64,000 nt of DNA from Dyadobacter fermentans DSM 18053. GTDB lineage: Bacteria > Bacteroidota > Bacteroidia > Cytophagales > Spirosomataceae. Below, in pieces: positions 35,032 through 44,343 of the stretch. The stretch's first letter is position 1, and each line of letters begins with the position of its first letter. The DNA lies in assembly GCF_000023125.1 (NCBI RefSeq), contig NC_013037.1, positions 1,488,001-1,552,000 on the forward strand, read 5' to 3'. Both the position numbers and the translations under genes were made by a program. Below the pieces are notes generated by a model. That model had not been told where the DNA came from. It saw only the letters and a list, made by a program, of their open reading frames with translations, and did not search any database.

Positions 35032-36696
35032 ATGAACAACCGTGACCCCTATTTGAACCGCTATTTTCCCTGGCTGCTCCTCGTCGGCATTTTGCTCAAC
35101 ATCCCCGGGCTCTGGCTGGACATCATCGAGCCCGACGGCGCATTGTACGCCACCATCGCCAAGCATATTGTACTTCATAACGACTGGATAAATCTCCACG
35201 GCGACGGCCACGACTGGCTCGATAAGCCCCATTTCCCGTTCTGGATGGCGGCGATCAGCTACAAAATCTTCGGCATCACGGGCTTTGCATACAAATTGCC
35301 CGCATTTCTGTTCTGGCTGCTCAGTCTGCGCTACACCTACCTCATTGCCAGAGACTTACATAGCGAAGATGTCGCCAAAATTGCCGTGCTTATTTACACC
35401 GTGGCATTGCACAGCACACTGGCCAATTTCGACGTGCGCGCCGAGCCTTACCTCACGGCCTGCATTATCGGGGCAGCCTGGCACATGCTGCGCGTGAATG
35501 CCCGGGCGCATTGGTCGCACATCGTTTGGGCGGCATTGTTCGCGGCTTGCGCCATCATGACGAAAGGCATTTTTGTGCTCATTACGCTGGGTGGCGGATG
35601 GGTAATCTACTGGCTCATCACCAGACAGTTCCGTGAGTTTATCAATTACCGCTGGTGGCTTGTGCTGGCGTTGTGTTTCGTGTTCATATTGCCGGAGCTG
35701 TACAGCCTTTACGTCCAGTTCGATCTCCACCCGGAAAAGGTCGTTTTTGGGCGTACGAATGTTTCCGGTTTGCGGTTTTTCTTTTGGGACAGCCAGTTCG
35801 GGCGGTTCTTCAATACCGGGCCTATTAAGGGCTCGGGCAATGTCACTTTTTTCCTGCACACCACGTTATGGGCATTTCTGCCGTGGTCGGTGGGGCTTGT
35901 GGGCGGGATCGTTTACCTGCTGCGGTTCGACAAGGAACGGAATGCGCTGCGTTGGGTCATTTACGGCAGCACGCTGGTGACATTTGTGCTGTTTTCCTTG
36001 TCCAAATTTCAGCTTCCGCATTACCTGGTGATCGAATTCCCATACTTTTCAATGATCACGGCCTACTTCTTCGTTGAACTGGCGCGCCGCTCCCGGCTTA
36101 ATCACCTGGTGACGGTGCAAACGGTCCTGCTCGTAATCACGCTGCTTTTCATTGCCGGTTTGCTGTACATCACCCGCATTGAGAATGGTCTTTTGGCGGC
36201 CGGCATTGCGCTCGCGATCGTGGTGATAGCGAATGTAGTCAGTTACCGCAATGCCATGCAGCAGCTGCTATTCAAAGGGTATGCAATGGCCGCGATGTTG
36301 TATATTTTCCTGTTCCAGTTCTTTTACCCTTTTTTACTACAATACCAATCGGGTATGCAGGCGGCGAGGGTTATTCCTGAGAAAAACCGGGATCTTCCCG
36401 TGGCGGCGTACGGGTCGTTTTCTTACAGCTTCGAATTCTATTCGCCCGGTGAGGTGAAGCTCATTAAAAACGGCGAGCACCTCGACGATTTTATCGATGA
36501 TGCGCCCTGCTATCTCTACACCACCGCCGCCATAACAGACAGCCTCATCCGCTCGGGCGTGGATGCCGAGGTGCAGGCATCGCCCCAGCATTTCCATGTT
36601 ACGCGGTTGAAATATGGTTTTCTGGATGAAAAAAAGCGCGGTGCCGTGGTGGAACCGCGCTATCTGTTGCTGATCCGCGACGAAGATACGCTTTGA
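35032..36696 (+). CDS. ArnT/PMT-like glycosyltransferase family 39 protein
   Basis: 554 residues, a polytopic membrane protein. The start MNNRDPYLNRYFPWLLLVGILLN leads into the GT-C signature IIEPDGALYATIAKH, with the acidic pair in EPDGA-like and DKPHFPFWM, and later HFP-F and DVRAEP segments in luminal loops typical of dolichyl-phosphate-mannose or undecaprenyl-phosphate sugar transferases (PMT_2). It should transfer a lipid-linked sugar to an envelope acceptor. About 11-13 membrane helices. The C-terminal 100 residues are soluble. Confidence 0.85.
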   Translation: MNNRDPYLNRYFPWLLLVGILLNIPGLWLDIIEPDGALYATIAKHIVLHNDWINLHGDGHDWLDKPHFPFWMAAISYKIFGITGFAYKLPAFLFWLLSLRYTYLIARDLHSEDVAKIAVLIYTVALHSTLANFDVRAEPYLTACIIGAAWHMLRVNARAHWSHIVWAALFAACAIMTKGIFVLITLGGGWVIYWLITRQFREFINYRWWLVLALCFVFILPELYSLYVQFDLHPEKVVFGRTNVSGLRFFFWDSQFGRFFNTGPIKGSGNVTFFLHTTLWAFLPWSVGLVGGIVYLLRFDKERNALRWVIYGSTLVTFVLFSLSKFQLPHYLVIEFPYFSMITAYFFVELARRSRLNHLVTVQTVLLVITLLFIAGLLYITRIENGLLAAGIALAIVVIANVVSYRNAMQQLLFKGYAMAAMLYIFLFQFFYPFLLQYQSGMQAARVIPEKNRDLPVAAYGSFSYSFEFYSPGEVKLIKNGEHLDDFIDDAPCYLYTTAAITDSLIRSGVDAEVQASPQHFHVTRLKYGFLDEKKRGAVVEPRYLLLIRDEDTL

Positions 36697-36697
36697 T

Positions 36698-36725
36698 AGC
36701 CCTCCGGACGGGTGAGTCCGAGGGC
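36698..36725. terminator. Candidate hairpin between convergent genes
   Basis: AGCCCTCCGGAC (36698-36709) pairs with GTCCGAGGGCT (36715-36725) around one bulged base, immediately after the glycosyltransferase stop. A T-run lies slightly downstream (36734-36739). Terminator function is likely but not strongly shown. Confidence 0.55.
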
Positions 36726-36731
36726 TTCGCG

Positions 36732-38150
36732 TCATTTTTTCATATAACGCAAACCTACCGAGAGGCCGATCTGGTAAGGCTGGATTTTAAACGGATTGTC
36801 GGGATTGCGCAGTTTGGTAAGGCTGTATTCGATGTAAGGGCCCACGGTCATCACCACATTGTTGCCTGCAAAAAGCTCTTTGCCAAAACCCGCATTTACC
36901 CACACCATATTCCTTTTCGACGTCAGGTCGCGGCTGAACTCCGCGCCTACATCGCCGAAATAGTCGCGCAGGAAATGCGACCGGCGAACGGTATGTTTTT
37001 TCACAGCAAGGCCCACGAGCCGCACGGTGCTGTTTTCCTCCTGCGGAATTCCTTTCCGGATCACCTCATAGTTGCCGGACAAGTCGGGCCCGACCTCGAA
37101 CTCGCTCGTCGCGATTTCATAGCGGTACGATTGCCGGAACTGGCCGTAATTGACCAGCATTTGGAAACCTTTTCGCTCCACGCCCGCCGAAAACTTATAG
37201 CCGACCGTTTCCGCCGAAATTTTAGCAGGCAATACAAAATTCTGATACACAACGCCATTACCCGGCCGCACGGTCAGTATCTGGAATGTACGCAGCGGGG
37301 TGACGCCCGCGATAATACTCCAACGTTCCTTGAAAAGATATTCGTAGCGCTTTTTCGGCTCGCCGGGCGTTACGAGTGTGTCCGGTTGCCATTGGTATTG
37401 TGGAAGGGCCAGTGGCCTGTGATCCAGCACCCCGATGTCTTGATCGGCCACCGAAGGCCCTTCCAGTGTCTTCCGGTCCGCGGTAATGAGAGGCGTTTCG
37501 CTCTCCTGCACATCGGCAAGCTGTGCATTGGCGAGCTGCCCGTCGGCGAGCTGCACATCCGGCAATTCGCGAACTGTTAATGGCGCTTTGTATGACGGAG
37601 CGTCGCCCGGCAGCCTTTGTCCCTCATCTATTTTGCGGGATGAAGGAGTGCGGCCGGCAATGCGGCCTGTTTTATCCCTGCTAATCTTTGTCTGAATATG
37701 CTTTTCCGCTGGCGCTGAAATGCCTTTTTGCGCCGGCAATTCAGCCTCTGCGGCAGTTACGCGCTCTGCCGCATTAGCCTCAGCGGCTTCCGATAAGTTT
37801 TCCGGCACATTGGTTTGATCGATCACTTTTTCCTTCCCCGCAGCCCCGCTCCTTCGCGAATGCACTGCGACGCGCTTTCCTGGGCGCTCTCGCTGCGTGC
37901 CGGCGGATGCATGCGTGAGGGCTGCATGCTCCTGGCTGCGTGATGATGCCACGAAGTACACCAAGCCTGTCACCGAGATCAGCAGCAGCAGCGAGGCGAT
38001 CAGGCCGGCCTGGACCAGGCTGGTGCCGCCGCCGAGCTCCTTAAAGATCTTTTCGCGCAGGCCCGGGTCGGGCAGCCTTTCAAAATTACCGAACCTTTCC
38101 GTGAGGGCTTTCCGCAATTCCTCATCGATGCGCTCTTCAGAAGATTTCAT
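36732..38150 (-). CDS. Anti-sigma-like membrane protein with C-terminal beta-barrel-like domain
   Basis: 472 residues. An N-terminal cytoplasmic segment (EERIDEELRKALTERFGNF) is followed by one membrane helix (residues about 45-68, LVQAGLIASLLLLISVTGLVYF) and a long Ala/Glu-rich periplasmic linker with a short repeat DVQLADGQLANAQLADVQ near residue 200. The last 230 residues are beta-rich, with strands ending PYQIGLSVGLRYMKK, resembling an outer-membrane porin-type barrel. It overlaps the ECF sigma factor gene by 14 nt at the 5' side, so it probably acts as its membrane partner. No zinc-binding anti-sigma motif is seen. Confidence 0.7.
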   Translation of the reverse strand: MKSSEERIDEELRKALTERFGNFERLPDPGLREKIFKELGGGTSLVQAGLIASLLLLISVTGLVYFVASSRSQEHAALTHASAGTQRERPGKRVAVHSRRSGAAGKEKVIDQTNVPENLSEAAEANAAERVTAAEAELPAQKGISAPAEKHIQTKISRDKTGRIAGRTPSSRKIDEGQRLPGDAPSYKAPLTVRELPDVQLADGQLANAQLADVQESETPLITADRKTLEGPSVADQDIGVLDHRPLALPQYQWQPDTLVTPGEPKKRYEYLFKERWSIIAGVTPLRTFQILTVRPGNGVVYQNFVLPAKISAETVGYKFSAGVERKGFQMLVNYGQFRQSYRYEIATSEFEVGPDLSGNYEVIRKGIPQEENSTVRLVGLAVKKHTVRRSHFLRDYFGDVGAEFSRDLTSKRNMVWVNAGFGKELFAGNNVVMTVGPYIEYSLTKLRNPDNPFKIQPYQIGLSVGLRYMKK

Positions 38151-38721
38151 ATTGCGTAATTCCTTTTTCCTGTAACTTCTTCATTAACAAATTCCTTCCT
38201 CTCAAAAACTGCGACCGCGACGTGCTGTCCGATATGCCCAGCATTTCGCCGATCTCCGTGTGCGTGTAACCATCCACCAAATGCAGGTTGATGATCATCC
38301 GGTATCCATCCGGCAGCGTGCTGATTATGTTCAGCAGCACATTCATGTCCATTTGCGTGATTACCCTGCCGTAGTCGCCCGAATCAATCTCCCGCTGGTA
38401 GTCGTCCAGGTTCGAATGCAGCTGCTGTTCCTTGGTGGTCCGGTGGTAGTAGTTGATCGCCGTCCTGATCACCACCGATTTCACCCAGCTATCAATCACC
38501 TCGACATTCCTTAATTCATTGATATTTTTGAAAACCTTGATAAATCCTTCCTGGAAAATGTCCTCCGCTTCCGCCTTTGTTTTGGCATACCGGAGGCAAA
38601 GTCCAAGCAGCCTGGACTTGTACCGTTCGTAGAATGCCGTCTGCGCCCTGGTATCGCCTGTTTGACAAGCCCTTACCAGATCGGCCAGCGAACTATATTT
38701 CTTGTTTCGGAAAAGGGACAT
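38137..38721 (-). CDS. ECF-type RNA polymerase sigma factor
   Basis: 194 residues, sigma-70 family ECF subgroup. Region 2: RLLGLCLRYAKTKAEAEDIFQEGFIKVFKN. Region 4: LPDGYRMIINLHLVDGYTHTEIGEMLGISDSTSRSQFLRGRNLL. It is the upstream gene of a two-gene unit with the membrane/barrel protein, overlapping its start by 14 nt, typical of sigma/anti-sigma pairs. Its targets are likely envelope stress genes. Confidence 0.92.
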   Translation of the reverse strand: MSLFRNKKYSSLADLVRACQTGDTRAQTAFYERYKSRLLGLCLRYAKTKAEAEDIFQEGFIKVFKNINELRNVEVIDSWVKSVVIRTAINYYHRTTKEQQLHSNLDDYQREIDSGDYGRVITQMDMNVLLNIISTLPDGYRMIINLHLVDGYTHTEIGEMLGISDSTSRSQFLRGRNLLMKKLQEKGITQYEIF

Positions 38722-38764
38722 TCAAAGGGGTCGAGAAGTGTATCGTTGATTAGCTATTTCCTGT

Positions 38765-39703
38765 TCATCGTTCTAGTGCTGTCTGATAAGTCATGCTCAC
38801 GAAATTCCCGTCCTGATCAAAATTCAGCCAGCAGTTCTCCTCTGTTCCCTGCATGCTGATCACATAGCCCGTCCCCGCCGGATCAGAAAATTTATATCCC
38901 TCGGCAATTTTCATCCCTGAAAAAGCAGGTGAATTCTGGATAAAGGTCTGCATTTTTCCAGGCAGTTCCTTCACATCGTAATAAAAAGCTTCAGCCCGGT
39001 AAATGGTATTGATTAATTTACCCGAACCATCAAATGTAAATGAATAGTTGGTACTCGATGCGGTGGAAGCATGCACGAAGTATTGTTTTTCATTTTTTTC
39101 AGTAATCGAAACCGTCCCGCCCGAAAATCTCAGCTTTTCTCTTTCAATAAAACTGACAGCCGGCCCCGGCAGCGTGGTAAGTTCTTCTTTGGTTAACGGG
39201 TACGAAAACTTCACGTAAGGTTCCAGCCGGAGCATGTATTTCACCGGGTCCGACGGTTTGTTTTGTATCCAGGTAAGCAAATAGTTATTGTTATTCCAAG
39301 TGTATTTCGAACTGAACACTTTATCCACAGCTGGCTGAGGGACAGGTTCTTTATAGGCATCGGCCGCTCCTCCCGTCACGCTCCGCGCAGGCAGCGCCTG
39401 CTGCATGGAATCGGGAATGGCGCCGTGCATGCGGTACACGCTCAATATTTTTCTCGTATTTAATGCGGCATAAAAAGGATTGCCATTGAGTTTGTAATAA
39501 ACTTCATACAATTTTTCCTTTTCGATGGATTGAAATGTGGCATCCGTCGCATCCGGAAATGCATCGGACATTACTTTAATGACCGATTCCGGTAAATTTT
39601 CCGGCGGTGTAATCTGTTGATCTTTGTAATTGCTGCACCCGGCCGTAACCAGAACGGCAGCGATCATCAGGAATAATTTGTCGGTAAATTTTCTATCATT
39701 CAT
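38765..39703 (-). CDS. Lipoprotein with PepSY-like fold
   Basis: 312 residues from ATG 39703 (MNDRKFTDKLFLMIAAVL), lipobox VTAGC. The N-terminal mature part, PESVIKVMSDAFPDATDATFQSIEKEKLYEVYYKLNGNPFYAALNTRKIL, reads like a PepSY-like repeat. A second similar block lies at ELPGKMQTFIQNSPAFSGMKIAEGYKFSDPAGTGYVI. It would be anchored in a membrane and face the periplasm. Specific function not identified. Confidence 0.7.
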   Translation of the reverse strand: MNDRKFTDKLFLMIAAVLVTAGCSNYKDQQITPPENLPESVIKVMSDAFPDATDATFQSIEKEKLYEVYYKLNGNPFYAALNTRKILSVYRMHGAIPDSMQQALPARSVTGGAADAYKEPVPQPAVDKVFSSKYTWNNNNYLLTWIQNKPSDPVKYMLRLEPYVKFSYPLTKEELTTLPGPAVSFIEREKLRFSGGTVSITEKNEKQYFVHASTASSTNYSFTFDGSGKLINTIYRAEAFYYDVKELPGKMQTFIQNSPAFSGMKIAEGYKFSDPAGTGYVISMQGTEENCWLNFDQDGNFVSMTYQTALER

Positions 39704-39742
39704 AGCATCAAACAATTGATCGCCGGGGTGCCAGATCTGTAA

Positions 39743-40480
39743 TTAATATAACGATACTCCATATTGATGTTCCGCATCGCGGTTTTCTACGTCGGTCAAC
39801 CAGGCAGCACGCATGATGAATGCATAAGTCACCTTTCCTGCCTCGGTATGCTCCTCCACCAGCACCTTGATCCGCTCCGGACTAGCTGCGCGCCGGGCTT
39901 CCTCCACACTTCTGAACAGCGGGGCAGGCTCCGCGGCCACATAGCCGGTGTCCGGTAGCCAGTCCGAGCCCGACAATGCTCCGGCGATCGTGCGAATGCT
40001 GCCGGGCAAGGCGAATTTCAGCATCTTGCGCTCCTCGTCCCACGCCCACTCGCCGCTATTCTTTATCGTGAGGGACATCAGCACGCATTGAAACGTCCCG
40101 AACGGCACTTTGCCATAGGCGCCCGACATTCTGCCTTCACTCACGGTCCCTTTTCCAAATGTTCCGCGTTTGAATTGCAGGGCTACAAATGGTATCACGT
40201 CGTGCAGATAATAGCTGTTTAGCATCGGGGAATTTTCCCTGACGTTCACCGTCGCGATCTGGTCTTCTTCCTGGCGGGTGATTTCCTCCACGCGCCAGTA
40301 TCTTTCCTGAACCATGATCCGCCCCAAAAACTCCGCTTTCGTCAGGCCGGTCGATTCCGGCTTCGGTTCCACATTTCCCTCGCAGGAAATGAGCACCACC
40401 AACGTTGCGAAAAGAAGGCTGCCGAGCGGCCATCCGCCGGCCAGCACGCGGCGACCGGCTCTTCCACACTTCATTTTCAT
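39743..40480 (-). CDS. Lipoprotein of unknown function
   Basis: 245 residues. A membrane-anchor signal (LGSLLFATLVVLISC) with lipobox LISC near residue 33, then a soluble domain beginning EGNVEPKPES. Contains alternating beta stretches (YYLHDVIPFVALQFKRGTFG; GEWAWDEERKMLKFALPG) and a C-terminal charged tail. I do not recognise a family. It is on the minus strand, 39 nt upstream of the PepSY-like lipoprotein, and could be co-transcribed. Confidence 0.65.
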   Translation of the reverse strand: MKMKCGRAGRRVLAGGWPLGSLLFATLVVLISCEGNVEPKPESTGLTKAEFLGRIMVQERYWRVEEITRQEEDQIATVNVRENSPMLNSYYLHDVIPFVALQFKRGTFGKGTVSEGRMSGAYGKVPFGTFQCVLMSLTIKNSGEWAWDEERKMLKFALPGSIRTIAGALSGSDWLPDTGYVAAEPAPLFRSVEEARRAASPERIKVLVEEHTEAGKVTYAFIMRAAWLTDVENRDAEHQYGVSLY

Positions 40481-40591
40481 TCAAATCCCTTTTGATACTA
40501 AAATGTCTTCCCGCAGGTTCGCGCCACGGGCGGAACATGCAGGAAGACACGATGTTCGAAAATATCGCTGCACGGAGCAGCAAAAAAAAAT

Positions 40592-41380
40592 TTAACTGAG
40601 GCCGGGCAGTTTCAGGCCGGAGCCTTTAAGCGCTTCCATGATTTTTTCCTGGATCTCCATTTTGGTATCCACATAACCATGCGCATCCAGCCACACATTC
40701 ACCATTACCTTGTAGCCGTCGGGCTCGATGGAGGATATCCCGATGCGCCTTGCGGGGACTTTAAGGGCACTTTGGGCATGATCGAGGACATTGTTGATGA
40801 CCTTTTTGACCTCCCCGAAATCGATACTGTTGTTGAATTTCATTTCCACATCCAGCCGCCGGTTGCCCGACCCGCTGATGTTGATGATCACCTCGTTTGA
40901 AAGTTTGCTATTCGGGATCACCACTTTGCGGTTATCATAGGTTTTCACCACCGTGTAAAAAATCTTGATCGCCTCCACGGTCCCCTCCTGCCCCTGCGCC
41001 ACGATATTATCGCCCACATGGAATGGTTTGAGAATGAGAATAAGCACGCCGCTCGTGAAATTTTGCAGCGTTCCCGACAGCGCCAGTCCCGCGGCAACGC
41101 CTATTGCACCGATTAATGCGGCAAAAATCGTCATTTGAATGCCCACAATCTGCATTACTGAGACGATCAGCAGTACACGCAACGTGGTGACGGTCAGGCT
41201 CAGTAAGAAAGGGGTTAGCGAAGGGTCGATTTTGCGTTTGTACATGTGTGTGGTCAGCCAGCGCGACAGCAGCCGGATGAGCCAGAAGCCGACGATGAGT
41301 ACGGCTATACCAATGAGGACCGCAGGGCCCTTTGCTAAAATCCAGGTGTAAGCCTTGTTATAAAACTGCTCGATTTTCAT
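40592..41380 (-). CDS. MscS-family small mechanosensitive channel
   Basis: 262 residues, a short MscS. Three membrane helices at the N-terminus, ending in the pore helix region GAIGVAAGLALSGTLQNFTSGVLILILKPFHVGDNI (Ala/Gly-rich packing as in MscS helix 3), then the beta and alpha/beta cytoplasmic domains (VEAIKIFYTVVKTYDNRKVVIPNSKLSNEVI). It should open under membrane tension and release solutes on osmotic downshock. Normal family length. Confidence 0.9.
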   Translation of the reverse strand: MKIEQFYNKAYTWILAKGPAVLIGIAVLIVGFWLIRLLSRWLTTHMYKRKIDPSLTPFLLSLTVTTLRVLLIVSVMQIVGIQMTIFAALIGAIGVAAGLALSGTLQNFTSGVLILILKPFHVGDNIVAQGQEGTVEAIKIFYTVVKTYDNRKVVIPNSKLSNEVIINISGSGNRRLDVEMKFNNSIDFGEVKKVINNVLDHAQSALKVPARRIGISSIEPDGYKVMVNVWLDAHGYVDTKMEIQEKIMEALKGSGLKLPGLS

Positions 41381-41495
41381 GTGTTGAGTGCATTGTTTTA
41401 AATAATGCCGCTCCCGGAAAAATCCGTTCCAAACCGCTGTGGCATATTTTTTGATCCATTCCTACCATAAAAATCAAGGAAAAAACCCAACAGAC

Positions 41496-42104
41496 ATGGA
41501 AATTCATCATCATCAACAACGGACCAGATCATACCGGTATGTCGTGTATCTGGTGCTGGCGGCCATTGCTGCCGGGATCAGCATTTATTTTTATGCGCCG
41601 AAGCCCGTGAATGAGGCTGCCAATGAAAGCATGTCGCTTTTCCTGCAAAACAAGATCAGCGATATAGATACGAAACTGAAAAACGGCGACGCCGATACCG
41701 ATCTCGCCACGCGGTTATCATGGCATAAATCGAACACGGCGCTTTATGACGAAGCGAAATCCAACAACGATAAAAAGATCGTTGGCCAACGCGAGCTTCT
41801 GAAAAAGAAAATGGTGCAGGTCCAGCAGCGCGATTTTCCCGAACTGCGTACGGCATACGTGGAGTCCAAAAAAGAAGCGCTGGACGGACAGCACGTGGCG
41901 ATCGGCCTTTCCGGCACTCACCAGGAAGTGCTCACATTTGAAGGCGATATTTTCAAGCCCGAGCAGGTCCAGGAAGATTTCATGAAAAACATTTACGGCA
42001 TCGTGAATGACCTCCGGTTCAAAAAAGTGGTGTACAAATGGTCGGACGCGCCGGACGGCCATCACAACTACGAAATCAAATCCAAACAAGACGCGGAGAT
42101 CTGA
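41496..42104 (+). CDS. Single-pass membrane protein of unknown function
   Basis: 202 residues from ATG 41496 (METHHH-like start MEIHHHQQRTRS); the frame opens at 41439 but the added residues are poor. A single helix (YVVYLVLAAIAAGISIYFY) near residue 15, then a mostly helical, charged periplasmic or cytoplasmic part with AANESMSLFLQNKISDIDTKLKNGDADT and KKKMVQVQQRDFPELRTAYVESKKEALDGQ. No recognised domain. Divergent from MscS, convergent with the AI-2E permease. Confidence 0.6.
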   Translation: MEIHHHQQRTRSYRYVVYLVLAAIAAGISIYFYAPKPVNEAANESMSLFLQNKISDIDTKLKNGDADTDLATRLSWHKSNTALYDEAKSNNDKKIVGQRELLKKKMVQVQQRDFPELRTAYVESKKEALDGQHVAIGLSGTHQEVLTFEGDIFKPEQVQEDFMKNIYGIVNDLRFKKVVYKWSDAPDGHHNYEIKSKQDAEI

Positions 42105-42147
42105 CACGCAGAGCGGGCCGGTCAGGTCGACCGAATCGGCAACCCGC

Positions 42148-43185
42148 CTATTCTGTCGTCTTGACCGGCTCGCTGCGTGAACCGCTGAATTCGTTTTTAT
42201 AAATCCGCACCAGCAGCATGAGATAGCTGATCAGCAGCGGCCCGAATATGAATCCCCAGAAACCGAACAGTTTCAAACCGGCGATGAGCCCTAGAATGGT
42301 GATCACGGGATGTACATTGCCGACCTTTTGCAGGAATGTGATACGCGCCACATAGTCGATATTGCCGATCACCGTCACGCTGTACGCCGCCAAACCGATC
42401 GCTTTCCCGCTTTCGCCTTTTGAAAAAAGGAATATCACCAATGGCAACCAGATCAGCGCCGTCCCGATCACAGGGAAGAAGGCGCAGAAACCGGTAATGA
42501 GCCCGAGCAGCACAAAATCTTCGATGCCTACCACCCAGTAACCTAGTAATGCCACCAGGCCCTGGATCAATGAGATCAGCGGGATGCCCAATGCATTGGC
42601 ACGCACCATTCCGCAGGTTTCATCGGCCAGGAGGTCGATATTCTTGTGTTTAAGGGGAATGAAATCGTCGATCGTCCGCTCCATGCTCCGGCCGTTTTTG
42701 AACATAAAATAGGCCAGGAAAAGGATCATCAGCAGGTTGCCGAGCATCATGGCCGAGCTATTGAGTATAGCTGGAATAAAACCTGCCGCTTTCTTGCCCA
42801 TATCGGCGGTAGCCTCTTTGGTAAGCAGGTCCTGGCCGGTCCATTCGCGGAGCTGGCGGGAAATGGCGGCGATGGCCTGGTTCACCTGCTCCGGGTTATC
42901 CATAATGCCCGTGACTTTCTGGAAAACCATTTGCAAGGCCAGGTAAACCGGCGCCACGATACACGCCATAAAAAGCACCATAAACAATATTGCCGTGAGG
43001 CTTTTGTTCCACTTGCGCTTTTCGGTGAGGTGGAAATAATACCTCCGGCACAGGATGTAGAGCGTAAGAGCGCCCAGGAATCCGGGGAAGAATATGTAAA
43101 GTTGTTTGAAAACAATGATTGCCAAAGCGGTGACAATCAGCAGAAAACTGACCTGACGGATGCGGTTGTTGAATTCGGGAGCCAT
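42148..43185 (-). CDS. AI-2E-family (PerM/YdiK-like) membrane protein
   Basis: 345 residues from ATG 43185 (MAPEFNNRIRQVSFLL). Eight or so membrane helices in two groups around a hydrophilic loop (GQDLLTKEATADMGKKAAGF). C-terminal LITGFCAFFPVIGTALIWLPLV and VHPVITILGLIAGLKLFGFWGFIFGPLL are the family signatures. The name is historic: most members are not proven autoinducer exporters. A longer frame to 43218 would add eleven residues. Confidence 0.85.
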   Translation of the reverse strand: MAPEFNNRIRQVSFLLIVTALAIIVFKQLYIFFPGFLGALTLYILCRRYYFHLTEKRKWNKSLTAILFMVLFMACIVAPVYLALQMVFQKVTGIMDNPEQVNQAIAAISRQLREWTGQDLLTKEATADMGKKAAGFIPAILNSSAMMLGNLLMILFLAYFMFKNGRSMERTIDDFIPLKHKNIDLLADETCGMVRANALGIPLISLIQGLVALLGYWVVGIEDFVLLGLITGFCAFFPVIGTALIWLPLVIFLFSKGESGKAIGLAAYSVTVIGNIDYVARITFLQKVGNVHPVITILGLIAGLKLFGFWGFIFGPLLISYLMLLVRIYKNEFSGSRSEPVKTTE

Positions 43186-43267
43186 GTGGATCGTATTAGA
43201 ACTATATACGTAATACAATTACCGTACCAGAATGGTTACAACAGCGACCGCTTTCAAGTCAGGGCGC

Positions 43268-44005
43268 CTATCCGCCGGACCGTCCCCCGCGCGCAATGCG
43301 CGACACGTGCCCCCGGTACGGCGCGCTCACCGGCAGGATGTGCCCATTGATTTCGAGCGTGTCGTCTGTGAAGGCGGTAATCCTGTCGATGGCTACCACG
43401 AGCGCCCGGTGTATGCGCATGAACCCTTTCCCCGCCAACCGCTTGGCAATGGGTGTCAATCCCTGGTGAATGATGATCTCGTTTTCGGTAGTCGTGAATT
43501 TGCAATGGTTCTTCACGCCTTCCACGTACATCACTTCATCCAGATAAACCTTCACCATGGCCGGGCCCGAAAAGAAATAGACGAACGGCCCACGGTCGCG
43601 CCCGCCGCGTTTGGGCTTGCTCAGAATGGCGTGCCGCATTACCGCGGGCAGCGTTTCGTAGAAACGATCGATGGTTATGAGGAAATCCTCGAATGCTACC
43701 GGCTTCATGAGACAGCCCAGGATATGATCGTCGGCGCCGGGCTTCCACTTTCTTCTCCGTGAAGAGACGAAAATCACCCGCGGCCTGCTCGGCAGCATCC
43801 TGAGAAACGCATCGCCGGTTACTTGGGGTAGCATGATATCCAGGAAAAGCAAGTCGATTTTGTTTTGTTGAAGATACATCAGCGCTTCAACGGCGCTGTA
43901 AAACGTGCCCGCGAGTTCGAGCGAATCCAGTTCGCTGATATAAGCTTCGAGCACGCGTGCGGTGGTAGGTTCATCGTCGATGATCAGGCATTTTATTCTG
44001 TTCAT
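43268..44005 (-). CDS. LytTR-family response regulator
   Basis: 245 residues from ATG 44005 (MNRIKCLIIDDEPTT); the frame opens at 44242 but the extension lacks domain features. Receiver: DDEP, phospho-acceptor Asp in LLFLDIMLP. The switch region reads VIFVSSRRRKWKPGADDHILGCLMKPV, less typical than the usual TAYD. LytTR part: VYFFSGPAMVKVYLDEVMYVEGVKNHCKFTTTENEIIIHQGL, FMRIHRALVVAIDRITAF. No kinase gene is adjacent, so it is an orphan in this window. Confidence 0.85.
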   Translation of the reverse strand: MNRIKCLIIDDEPTTARVLEAYISELDSLELAGTFYSAVEALMYLQQNKIDLLFLDIMLPQVTGDAFLRMLPSRPRVIFVSSRRRKWKPGADDHILGCLMKPVAFEDFLITIDRFYETLPAVMRHAILSKPKRGGRDRGPFVYFFSGPAMVKVYLDEVMYVEGVKNHCKFTTTENEIIIHQGLTPIAKRLAGKGFMRIHRALVVAIDRITAFTDDTLEINGHILPVSAPYRGHVSRIARGGRSGG

Positions 44006-44343
44006 AAGTAATCCGGCCAAATGACTTTTTTGAAAAACTCCAGACCCTGTGCGGGCAGTGAATTGAACAAGGGGCCGTTCCGGGAGATTTGCCGGGTAAA
44101 GTAGCGGAGAAAACGGATTGAGTAGGAGGCCGTCAATTTCTGAATAATTCCGCACATCTGCAATGCCTGCTCCGGCCGGCACACCGGCCGGAATGGAAAG
44201 CCTGCATTTTTGTGCCTCAGCCTGCTCTTTTTTGAGCCTCACAGCAAAAATTTCATCATAAATATCACTTACATTTGGTCAATAAGGTGTGATCATCGCA
44301 ATGACCCCGCCCGTTTTCCTCTAACTGCTAAAATGACGTTACG
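44006..44343. promoter_or_regulatory. Non-coding divergent region with GC palindrome
   Basis: 338 nt between the LytTR regulator start (minus) and the AraC-type gene (plus). A perfect 9-bp inverted repeat, TCCGGCCGG-CACA-CCGGCCGGA, lies at 44171-44192 with a 4-nt loop. Possible operator or hairpin. The region also carries two chance open frames that I do not accept as genes. Confidence 0.45.

Noticed and set aside
44006..44343. A remnant gene between the LytTR regulator and the AraC-type gene
   Set aside because: The short frames here have no conserved pattern; the region is better explained as regulatory DNA.
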